Positions 8,224-15,711 of a stretch of DNA of 42,685 nucleotides are shown here, in pieces. Every line of letters starts with the position of its first letter. Position 1 is the stretch's first letter. The DNA comes from Candidatus Parabeggiatoa sp. nov. 2 (GTDB lineage: Bacteria; Pseudomonadota; Gammaproteobacteria; Beggiatoales; Beggiatoaceae): the NCBI GenBank assembly GCA_002085445.1, contig NBMI01000056.1, positions 1 to 42,685 on the forward strand, in the 5' to 3' direction. The notes beneath the pieces were generated by a model. The model saw nothing but the letters and a program-made list of their open reading frames with translations, was not told the DNA's origin and searched no databases. The translations under genes and the position numbers were made by a program.

Positions 8224-8817
8224 TCACCCAAACAAAAATTTAATTGTCGTATAAAAAGGCTGGTATCTTCCATCAACTTTCTTGAGATACGCTGATACAA
8301 ATTCCATTAATTCATCTTCTGTCAATAAGCTATCTATGAATGGTTCTATTGCCTCTTTTCTCAGTGCATTGAGCTTAGTTATATCTAAACCCAGTTTTTT
8401 AATCGTTGTCCGTGCCTTTTCGTCAACGGGTTCAATATAACCATTTTATGTCTATTTAAAATATCTTTCACAATCTTCGTCTAATGGAGAGATTGGGAGT
8501 TCATTATCACCTTTCAAGTTACCGCAATGACGTGGTTCTCCTTTCTTGATTTGATCTTGACAAAGCAGATTAGAAAAATCAAGGGCTTTTTCAGGATAGC
8601 TATTCTGTGGCAGAAAATGTTCAATATGACTATCTGTTGCAATGAGTTCTTGTTCACAATAACAACAGATATAGCCTTGTTCTTCCATTAAAGCCGTCTT
8701 AACAAGAGATTTTTCTGGATTTCGTAAGTTGTTATACGAAGGTTGCCAATTGTCGTTAGCAAGCCCTTTCCATTCAGTCAATTCTTTAGGTTCTCTGCCC
8801 TTTTTAATAGACTTCAT
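8224..8817 (-). pseudogene. ptuB: PtuB-like HNH nuclease with two in-frame stop codons
   Basis: The frame from the ATG at 8817 encodes a Septu/retron-type HNH protein (TIGR02646-like). It has CCYC at 51-54, the HNH signature SHIEHFLP at 63-70 and RHCGN near 97. The open frame ends after CERYFK at a TAG (8452-8454), and a TAA follows two codons later (8446-8448). The same frame then continues without a stop for 73 codons. That tail (NGYIEPVDEKARTTIKKLG, then LDITKLNALRKEAIEPF and so on) is the expected C-terminal half of this family, ending at 8224. Total length would be 197 codons, typical of PtuB. The ATG overlaps the PtuA stop (ATGA at 8814-8817). Either the gene is freshly inactivated, or the 121-residue product is what is made. 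Readthrough is possible but unsupported. Confidence 0.85.
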
Positions 8818-10058
8818 TTGCCAATAATTTCCATCCGTTTGAGTAGAACCTTTGCTTTCACCAATTCAGAGTCCATACCAATCTCGGTTTGCAATTCCTC
8901 TATTAAATCTTTTGCCTCTGCTAATTTTTTAGCTTGAATTAATACGAACAGTTCATGTAGCCGTTGCTTCTCTTTTGGAGGACGTGCATCTGTGTCCATC
9001 AAATCCTCTAAAATACGATCGGTATTCTTTCCATAAGACTCTTCTGGATGCGAGAGACTATTTTCTCTAAGTATAAATAGACTTTCAGGTTTGACATGAC
9101 TAATAATTTGAGGTGAATGCGTAGTAATAATAAACTGACAATTTTGGAAAATATTCATCAAGTTAGGTACAATCGCTCTTTGCCAACTCGGATGAAGATG
9201 TAAATCAATTTCATCAATTAATACCACACCTTGTTGTTGCAAAGGATTATCACTGGTTGGATTAGCGATTATTAAACGGCGTGCTAAATCAGCAACCAAT
9301 ATCATCAACATTTTTTCACCGGCAGAAAGTTGATTAATCTTTAATAACGTACCGTTTTTTTGGAGACATAAATCCCCATTAGGGTTCTTTTGCCAAGTAA
9401 CATGTAAGTTATCGAAAGTATTTTGTTCATCACTTATCACTTTATAGATAGATTGACGAACAATTTCATATTTTTTGTTAGTTCCAACTTCCCTTTTAAT
9501 ATTTTCTTGCCACTTAAACCAAGCAAAAAAACGATCAAAATCAAAAACGCCTTCTTGACAAGCAGAACTATAAGCCGCAAGAATATTAGTCTCTAATTTT
9601 AACTCAGAAAATTCTATATTCCCAACCGGTGCATTATAGACAGGATAATAGATAAATAAAGGCAGAGATTGTTGATTGTTATATAAATCTTGTAATAGAC
9701 TATAAAAAGAACTGGTGCCGATATGATCAGATTTTAATGAGAAAGTTTTGCCTTCAATACATGAGCCAATACTTATATGAGAATCATTATTTTTGCCAAA
9801 TAAGATACGAGCTTCATGCTTTGATAATTTTTGGTGGGCAAACTTTTGCCGATTTTCCTGATTAGAAGAAGGATTATTGACGAATTCAAGAAGCGTCTCT
9901 AAAGCCATCTCAAATAATAAAGCAATGCTTCTTAATATTGTGGTTTTCCCGGTACCATTTCTACCAATTAAAACCGTTAAGTTTTCATGGAAATTTAACT
10001 CAAAATCCTTAAAACCACCAATGTTCTCAAGTTTGAGTTTAGTTAGTTTTGTAGTCAT
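8814..10058 (-). CDS. ptuA: PtuA-like AAA/ABC-type ATPase (Septu cassette 1)
   Basis: This is an SMC/OLD-type ATPase of 414 residues counted from the ATG at 10058 (MTTKLTKLKLENIGG). Walker A GRNGTGKTT lies at 32-40. The ABC signature is LSAGEKMLMIL, the Walker B region VVLIDEIDLHLHPSW and the H-loop FIITTHSPQ. An upstream ATG at 10106 would add 16 residues of non-family sequence, so the internal start is preferred. The gene overlaps the HNH gene by four bases. In Septu defence, PtuA and PtuB form a complex in which the ATPase controls the HNH nuclease against phage; that is family knowledge. Here the partner nuclease is interrupted, so the ATPase may be an orphan. Confidence 0.87.
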   Translation of the reverse strand: MTTKLTKLKLENIGGFKDFELNFHENLTVLIGRNGTGKTTILRSIALLFEMALETLLEFVNNPSSNQENRQKFAHQKLSKHEARILFGKNNDSHISIGSCIEGKTFSLKSDHIGTSSFYSLLQDLYNNQQSLPLFIYYPVYNAPVGNIEFSELKLETNILAAYSSACQEGVFDFDRFFAWFKWQENIKREVGTNKKYEIVRQSIYKVISDEQNTFDNLHVTWQKNPNGDLCLQKNGTLLKINQLSAGEKMLMILVADLARRLIIANPTSDNPLQQQGVVLIDEIDLHLHPSWQRAIVPNLMNIFQNCQFIITTHSPQIISHVKPESLFILRENSLSHPEESYGKNTDRILEDLMDTDARPPKEKQRLHELFVLIQAKKLAEAKDLIEELQTEIGMDSELVKAKVLLKRMEIIGK

Positions 10059-10080
10059 TATTATTACAAATAGTCTAAAT

Positions 10081-10466
10081 TTAAATAAACAAACGGAATT
10101 GTCCAAGATGTTTATCTAAACGTTTTTGAACTTCTTGTGTATCTAATTCCTTAGTTCCATTATTAGTGCTAGTAAAAAAATACGTTCTATCACTTCTCGT
10201 GTATCTAATTCTCTTGTCATTTGACTGTTACGGAAAAAATAGAGTTTAGCATCTTCTATGCGGATGGATTTAGTAACCTTAATTATACAGATATCTTTAT
10301 CATCCACCGTTTCAAAATAAATTCGGATAGATTTCTCCGTAAAAAATATTACTTCAATATGATCATTGAAGGCATTGATCGTTTCAATCAATAGCGAGCA
10401 TTGATAAATATTAGTTCGCGGAAAGCAAACCTGCTCCCGCCGGATAGAAAAGCCCGAAGCCAGCAA
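10081..10466 (-). pseudogene. Unknown small gene upstream of ptuA, frameshifted in an A7/T7 run
   Basis: An open frame runs 10466-10143 (107 residues, ends IMELRN). At the run of seven A on the plus strand (10174-10180), a one-base shift restores a frame. It continues FFTSTNNGTKELDTQEVQKR, then LDKHLGQFRLFI, to a stop at 10081, only 22 bp before the PtuA start. The restored tail repeats the ELDTREV/ELDTQEV pattern found just before the run, which supports it as genuine. The first ~10 codons overlap the border repeat (10455 onwards), so the true start may have been lost. The family is not recognised. It may be a third component of this cassette or a decayed neighbour. Confidence 0.5.
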
Positions 10467-10746
10467 CGATTACTGACGACAGCCTTGATAAACTTTGGTT
10501 TATTTAAAGCACGTCGGTTTCCATCACGATAGGAGGGAGCTTCTTCTGTTGGAATTCGTTCATAACGAAAACATACCGTGCTGTGAGTTTATGTTGGGTG
10601 GAATTTCGTTACACTCAAAACCCGATAGATTCGTTTAATCCACCATAAATGAGCCGCCGATTAGGAGGAATGGTGGGTTGGGCGTTCCATAACTTTCGTT
10701 GCGCTACAGCGATACGAAGTCAGCGAAGCTAAACCCACCCGACACG
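10455..10746. repeat. Cassette-border repeat, copy 2
   Basis: It begins CGAAGCCAGCAACGATTACT and ends ACCCACCCGACACG, matching copy 3 (12816-13092) over its whole length with indels and copy 1 (7727-7948) over the last two thirds. It separates cassette 1 (upstream border) from the end of cassette 2, whose HNH gene stops at 10771. It contains GCGATACGAAG/CTTCG-type small stems and no gene. Confidence 0.82.
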
Positions 10747-10770
10747 TAACATAAGACACGCGGCGATCTG

Positions 10771-11304
10771 TTAAAGGAATAGTTGTTTTAACATCGCGTA
10801 AAAGGCTGGCAACAAATCATAATGGGGATTTAAAAATTCTTCAATATCAAGCCCCTTTTCTTGCTGTTCAATGATTAATTGATACTGTTCTTTTCGTATA
10901 TCTGTTAATTTTGAATGGTTTAAATCCAAAATCGATATCATATATTCGGCTTTAGTTCTATCTTCTTGATTCTTGCTTGAGTTTGGGTGAATCTTACCTT
11001 CAATATCATAGACAAAATAATCCTCAATTTCATTGCATTCCACCGGATTTAAAAATTTATGGGCATATTGGGGGCGACTACGAGGGCGGATATGTTCAAT
11101 GTGAGAGCGAATCCTATATTCTGTCTCCTTTTTTTCAGGCACTTCTTGTTGACAGTAAATGCAAAGCCCTTGTTGGGAACAAAATAAGTGCTGATGTAGT
11201 TTGAGTTTGATGTCGGTTTTAAACTCATCCCAAACGGAAGGTGAATCATTGTTCACATACTCATCAAACTCGGCACAGCGATTAGATTTATCTATGTATC
11301 TCAT
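10771..11304 (-). CDS. ptuB: PtuB-like HNH protein with a shortened HNH core (Septu cassette 2)
   Basis: This 177-residue member of the Septu/retron HNH family has cysteines 48 and 51 (CIYC) and the HNH opening RSHIEHIRPRSRP at 66-78. It also has FLNPVECNEIEDYF, which corresponds to the ISPLDEDCERYF part of the first PtuB. Between HIEH and the conserved Cys it has only 18 residues, against 48 in the gene at 8224-8817. The missing stretch carries the NL...C and CGN/CGHxK elements that complete the HNH/zinc site in the family. The protein is thus probably an in-frame deletion form and may not cut DNA. The start ATG overlaps the ATPase stop (ATGA, 11301-11304), which shows translational coupling. 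Confidence 0.82.
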   Translation of the reverse strand: MRYIDKSNRCAEFDEYVNNDSPSVWDEFKTDIKLKLHQHLFCSQQGLCIYCQQEVPEKKETEYRIRSHIEHIRPRSRPQYAHKFLNPVECNEIEDYFVYDIEGKIHPNSSKNQEDRTKAEYMISILDLNHSKLTDIRKEQYQLIIEQQEKGLDIEEFLNPHYDLLPAFYAMLKQLFL

Positions 11305-12671
11305 TGAGTGAGTTGGTTTTGTTTTCTTCTTATCATCATTAACTGATGATTGAGTCTCATAATAAAAGGATCTTGTTTGCCTAAGTCTTCTATTAAGTCA
11401 TTGATAAGGGCTTGCATTTCTGGTTTATCACAGTCTTCAGGATCAGTGCGCAGACGTTCTGAGAGCGCGTCTATTCTTTTCTGCGTGTCAATATCCCTTA
11501 AAGGTGCCTCCATAATTTCTTTGATAATTCGGTTGGGTTCAAGCCCTTTAGTGTGTTTACTCGCTTTAGCCGCATTGATAATTTCACAAGTTTGCGTCTC
11601 CTTATTGAGAGCAAACAAAAACAGATTTTCGGGTTTCACAGAGGCAATCAGAAACGGTGAATGGGTTGCTACAATGACTTGGTTATTTTTGCCGGCATTT
11701 TGGTACAGTTTTAAAATAGCTTGTTGCCAGCTAGGATGTAAAGAAGTTTCTGGCTCATCTACCATGATAATGCTGTTTTGTAAATTGAGGTTGTTTAAAT
11801 AAATCGCTTGATAAAACAATTGCTTTTCACCATGAGACAAGTCATGAATAGAGACTTTTTTGCGATTGAAACTTTCAAAAATAGCCTCTTTTGCGGTAAT
11901 ATCGACTAATTTGCTAACGAGTTTGATGTCAGCAAGACAATTATTAATCAATTGCGTGGTTTCTTGAATCACCTCCTCCGCTTTTTTCTTCCTATCAGAT
12001 AGGAGTTTTTCGACGACGGAATTAACGATGTATTTTTCAACCGCGTATTTATGAACCGCAAAATCAATCACACGCACTAGTCCATTATCTTGTTGGGTGA
12101 TATATTTTTCTAGCGTTTCTAAATCGGAATTCTCTTTTGTAAAAGGTGTTGATGAGGTATTTAAATAAGTTTCGGAAGGAATATAGCACAGTTTAAAATC
12201 AAAACAGGCTTTACCCAGTATCTCAAAAAGCCTAAAGTCATCTTGTTTAATAACGGTTTGATTATCTCTTTTTTCGGCTTTATACCATAAGGTAAAAATC
12301 GGGTGACGACTTTTTAAAGTCTTGAGAAGCAAACTCATCATTTCCAATACCGCAGAATGTTCGGTGTTATATCTGGCTATTTTTGTATATTCTTCTTGGA
12401 TAACATTGATAATAAGAGACTTTTCGGTGTGAGAATGGATTTCCAGTTCTAGTTTTATTTGAGAGTCCTTCAACAAATCGGCACGATAATGCTCATTCTC
12501 AGGTTTCCTTGAGAAAACTTCCTTTAATAACTCTAATATAGATGTTTTCCCACTGCCATTGACACCCGCCAAGACAATGGTATCTAATGTCTGACCGTTT
12601 TCGTCGGTAAAATCTAGTTCTAAGTTATCAAAGAGTTTGTAATTTTTGAGGTTGATTTTTCTGAGTTTCAT
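11301..12671 (-). CDS. ptuA: PtuA-like AAA/ABC-type ATPase (Septu cassette 2)
   Basis: This 456-residue ATPase starts MKLRKINLKNYKLFDNLELD, typical of SMC/OLD-like N-termini. Walker A GVNGSGKTS is at 36-44, the ABC signature is LSHGEKQLFY, Walker B is IIMVDEPETSLHPSWQ and the H-loop is VIVATHSPF. The central region is helical and charged. It is not a close duplicate of the first PtuA: motif contexts differ (DEPETS against DEIDLH), so the two cassettes were acquired separately. It overlaps the HNH gene by four bases. It is predicted to act with the HNH protein as a Septu-type antiphage complex. No promoter is obvious; the 3' neighbour on the upstream side is a border repeat. Confidence 0.88.
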   Translation of the reverse strand: MKLRKINLKNYKLFDNLELDFTDENGQTLDTIVLAGVNGSGKTSILELLKEVFSRKPENEHYRADLLKDSQIKLELEIHSHTEKSLIINVIQEEYTKIARYNTEHSAVLEMMSLLLKTLKSRHPIFTLWYKAEKRDNQTVIKQDDFRLFEILGKACFDFKLCYIPSETYLNTSSTPFTKENSDLETLEKYITQQDNGLVRVIDFAVHKYAVEKYIVNSVVEKLLSDRKKKAEEVIQETTQLINNCLADIKLVSKLVDITAKEAIFESFNRKKVSIHDLSHGEKQLFYQAIYLNNLNLQNSIIMVDEPETSLHPSWQQAILKLYQNAGKNNQVIVATHSPFLIASVKPENLFLFALNKETQTCEIINAAKASKHTKGLEPNRIIKEIMEAPLRDIDTQKRIDALSERLRTDPEDCDKPEMQALINDLIEDLGKQDPFIMRLNHQLMMIRRKQNQLTQ

Positions 12672-12815
12672 TGTTTACCTACCTTTTGTGACAATATGAA
12701 AAAAGCCCTGAGGCGAAGGATAAAGGCTGAAATCTGATGAAAGTGGTGGTATCAGTTCGTGGTTAAATCCTTGATTTGGAAACCACTTATTTGTGTACTA
12801 CGAAATCGAACCGGG

Positions 12816-13092
12816 CGAAGCCAGCAACAACTACTGACGACAGCCTTGATAATCTTTGGTTAAAAGCGCGTCGGTTTCCTGACGATAGGAGAGAGCTTCT
12901 TATGTTAGCGTGATATCGCTTCGCTCGAAACGAAGTTTCGTTCATAACGATCCTTCTCATGTGCTGTGAGTTCATGTTGGGTGGAATTTCGTTACACTCA
13001 AAGCCTGATAGGTTCGTTCAACTCACCCTAAATTAGCCGCCGATTAGGAGGAATGGTGGGTTGCCGCGAAGCTTCTACCCACCCTACGCTCG
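12816..13092. repeat. Cassette-border repeat, copy 3
   Basis: It begins CGAAGCCAGCAACAACTACT and ends CTACCCACCCTACGCTCG, collinear with copy 2. It contains the inverted pair CGCTTCGCTCGAAACGAAG (12910-12930). It lies between cassette 2 and the HerA-NurA-methyltransferase operon. The remaining 13093-13217 holds two imperfect copies of CAAGAAATG..AAGCTTCGCT (13108 and 13171) and an ACACGGG-type stem. 12672-12815 shows no gene. Confidence 0.82.
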
Positions 13093-13217
13093 CTTTCACA
13101 CCCGGCAAGAAATGCTAAGCTTCGCTTGGCGCACCCATCCTACGCTTACCCGACAGGGACTTTCATCTGCAAGAAATGTCAAGCTTCGCTTGGCACACCC
13201 GTGCTGTGCTACACGGG

Positions 13218-14342
13218 CTACTTATATGTTAAAACAATATCAATCTCACCCGGTTTTTTAGACTTATCTCCAAAGAGTTCTGTCTGTGTTCTGCTTTTAA
13301 ATGGTTTCTTTTTAGTATTAATAATAGACTTAGGAAAACATTTTTTGAGAATTTCTACGGTAGATTTAAATGTAAATTCTCTTGCATCAGTCCTGACATA
13401 TACACTGCTATTTTTAGCCATTACTTTAGCGCAATTTGAAAATACGGTTTCCAAAAGATTGTAATAATCAATTTTGGAATTAAACCGCATTTTATGTTTT
13501 TCTCCAGTGGATTCAGGCTTATCTGTTCCACCTAATAACCATAACCTAAGCCATTGGTCAGTATAGTAATTTGTGACTCCCCAATAAGGGGGGGAAGTAA
13601 ATAGTAGAGAAAACTTTATCTTATTTTTTTTAGCCCTTTTTGCAATGGCATCAAATTCTATTGAACTGTCTCCCAAGAAAACATAACTGTCCGTAATATT
13701 GGGTACACCTTTTGCGTATCTCCATTTAATTTTCTTTAGAATAAACTCAAATGGATTGATTTCAGGTGCTGTAGTTAAATTATGTTTTTTCCACCAATTA
13801 ACAGAATAGGTGGGGCCCATTGACTTGGTTTGACGCATTTGGTTAGATAAACCTTCGCCAAGTTTTCCATGCAGATAGACTAAAATAATTGACATTAAAG
13901 TTGCATCAACTTCATTTTCTTCCCAATTCATATTTTTTCTTATGGCAAGAAGAAATGATAAAACCTCATTACAAAAACAGTACCTAAAAAATTCAGGCAG
14001 TTTTTTAATTTGGTTTTTATATTTTTTTCTAAGTGAATAAATATCTTTTAGCCGTTCAATGACCTCATTTTCATTGGCAGGTTTTAATTTTACCTTGCCA
14101 TACAACCAACCCACCGGATTAATTTCAATTCCCCAACTACGACGTCCTAGTACACCACCTGCGTAAATGCTTGAACATCTACCAGCAAATGGATCAAGAA
14201 TATAGTCTCCTTCCTTTGAATATTTATCCACAACCTCAAAAGCAAAATCCAGTGGAAACATCGCATAATAAGGACCAAATCTGGCCCATCTCGCCTCTGG
14301 ATTATTATAACCTTTGATGTTTATCTCGGTTAAATTTGACAT
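13218..14342 (-). CDS. DNA methyltransferase with DPFAG and TSPPY motifs
   Basis: This 374-residue amino-methyltransferase probably makes N4-methylcytosine or N6-methyladenine. The SAM-binding motif I DPFAGRCSS is at 50-58, followed by an acidic motif (GIEINPVGWLYGK). The catalytic motif IV TSPPYWG is at 249-255. Motif I comes before motif IV with about 200 residues between them, which is the alpha-like order, unlike the common IV-then-I order of SPPY enzymes. The central block may serve as the recognition domain. It is the last gene of a tight operon: 4 bp separate it from the NurA-like gene at 14347. Its likely job is to mark self DNA for the HerA/NurA pair. The 3' end abuts repeat-rich DNA, but the ending EIDIVLTYK looks natural. 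Confidence 0.85.
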   Translation of the reverse strand: MSNLTEINIKGYNNPEARWARFGPYYAMFPLDFAFEVVDKYSKEGDYILDPFAGRCSSIYAGGVLGRRSWGIEINPVGWLYGKVKLKPANENEVIERLKDIYSLRKKYKNQIKKLPEFFRYCFCNEVLSFLLAIRKNMNWEENEVDATLMSIILVYLHGKLGEGLSNQMRQTKSMGPTYSVNWWKKHNLTTAPEINPFEFILKKIKWRYAKGVPNITDSYVFLGDSSIEFDAIAKRAKKNKIKFSLLFTSPPYWGVTNYYTDQWLRLWLLGGTDKPESTGEKHKMRFNSKIDYYNLLETVFSNCAKVMAKNSSVYVRTDAREFTFKSTVEILKKCFPKSIINTKKKPFKSRTQTELFGDKSKKPGEIDIVLTYK

Positions 14343-14346
14343 AACA

Positions 14347-15705
14347 TTATGACTTTCCTCTTAATTCTCTGGCCATTTCTTCAAATATACTTCGTCCTAA
14401 ATTTAAAGGAATTGCCGCTTCTGCGTGTGCCGAAATTAAAGGAGAAACCGAGTTTTTATATCGGCTTGATACGACTTGATTTAGCAAATTCATAATATCT
14501 GCAAGTCTCGAAAATTGATTTGGAAAAGCAGTTTTCAAATCCTGTTGATATTCACTAAAAAATGCGATACTGGGTACAATTCTATAGCCTAAAGAAGTTT
14601 TATAGAAAAACTTTCTACCAAAATAAGTGTCTTGTCCATAAGGTTTTTCACTTTCTGAGAAAATAATGTTTTTCTTGATGTACTCGTCATCAAGCAACAA
14701 AGCAGACTGATTGGGGAAATGATCAGAAATTCCTTCTTTTGTGGTGTCAATATCTTCAAAATGATTAACAAAAGTACCAGATTTTTCAATTCCCAAAATC
14801 AATAATTCTTGGTGATTGACTTTTTTAGCCAATTCATTAAGCCGTCTTAATTCATCAATGATTGATTTTGTTAGCCAAGATGAAGTACTGAAAACTGCTA
14901 AAGGTCCATCCAGCATAAAAGCAATACGCCGTAAAGTTGGTAACAATTTTCTCTTTTCAAAGGCTCTAAGGATATGAATTAACCACAGTCGTTCAAATGT
15001 TGACATTATTTGTCCAAACATTTCGCCGCTAGAACCACCTTCTGGATTCATTAATTCATGTAATCTTAAAGCATCTGAGGAATATAAGGTTTTACCGCAA
15101 TGATTACACGAATATTCCCCTATTCCATATTCGTATTCTTTTTTCAAATCACACGGGCATTTTGGTGGATGTCCACCATGCTTTTCTCTCTTGATATTTG
15201 AGAGTACTTCGTAAGTATCTAATAAAGTTTCACCCTCTTCAAAAACATGATTATTTTTTAATTCTTCAAACAGTGCTTTTCTCATTGAAGATTTTGCAGA
15301 ATCTTCATCATCAATAATCACATTACAGCCCGGAAAAACGGTGTCAATCGTAGAAGCATCTTCTGTTTCTCTAAATTCTTTCGGATTTATAAATTCTTCG
15401 TTCTCCAATTCCCTAATTTTATTGAGAAAAATGATAACAGAGGCAACAGTGACATAGCCAAATTCTGCTCCCGGAAATCCATTTTCTGCTTTGACAAGAT
15501 GACAACTTCCATCAATAGCTATCACCATATATGGTTGCCAATCGCTTGGTTCTAGCTTATCTTTGTGTATAATAGGCAAGGAAAGTTCACCATCTTCATT
15601 GTCGCTTTGTCTAATTTTGAAGCGTTTTTTAATATTTTGAACCTTCTTACTGTCTAAAATCCGACGAAGTGGCTCATAACTTGCCAATTCATTTTCAAAA
15701 GGCAT
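14347..15705 (-). CDS. NurA-domain nuclease with inserted zinc ribbon
   Basis: This 452-residue protein carries NurA-type landmarks: the first catalytic aspartate in VIAIDGSCHLV (D65), the second in IAFMLDGPLAVF (D266), then GIEKSGTFVNH and a late ISAHAEAAIPLNLG (His near 427). NurA is an RNase-H-fold nuclease that works on DNA ends with the HerA translocase. Between the two aspartates is an insertion with CPC at 183-185 and CNHC at 200-203, followed by a His (DALRLHE), which reads as a zinc ribbon/finger. Plain archaeal NurA lacks such a unit as far as I know. The insertion could bind a specific DNA state. Spacing to HerA is 6 bp upstream and to the methyltransferase 4 bp downstream. Confidence 0.78.
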   Translation of the reverse strand: MPFENELASYEPLRRILDSKKVQNIKKRFKIRQSDNEDGELSLPIIHKDKLEPSDWQPYMVIAIDGSCHLVKAENGFPGAEFGYVTVASVIIFLNKIRELENEEFINPKEFRETEDASTIDTVFPGCNVIIDDEDSAKSSMRKALFEELKNNHVFEEGETLLDTYEVLSNIKREKHGGHPPKCPCDLKKEYEYGIGEYSCNHCGKTLYSSDALRLHELMNPEGGSSGEMFGQIMSTFERLWLIHILRAFEKRKLLPTLRRIAFMLDGPLAVFSTSSWLTKSIIDELRRLNELAKKVNHQELLILGIEKSGTFVNHFEDIDTTKEGISDHFPNQSALLLDDEYIKKNIIFSESEKPYGQDTYFGRKFFYKTSLGYRIVPSIAFFSEYQQDLKTAFPNQFSRLADIMNLLNQVVSSRYKNSVSPLISAHAEAAIPLNLGRSIFEEMARELRGKS

Positions 15706-15711
15706 AGTTGA

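Noticed and set aside
8224..12671. A retron made of reverse transcriptase plus the ATPase/HNH pair
   Set aside because: PtuA/PtuB-like pairs also occur in retrons, but no reverse transcriptase frame or msr/msd-like RNA is visible beside either cassette.
12787..12975. Minus-strand 62-residue open frame
   Set aside because: It is the translation of the cassette-border repeat copy 3; the copy 2 equivalent does not keep the frame.
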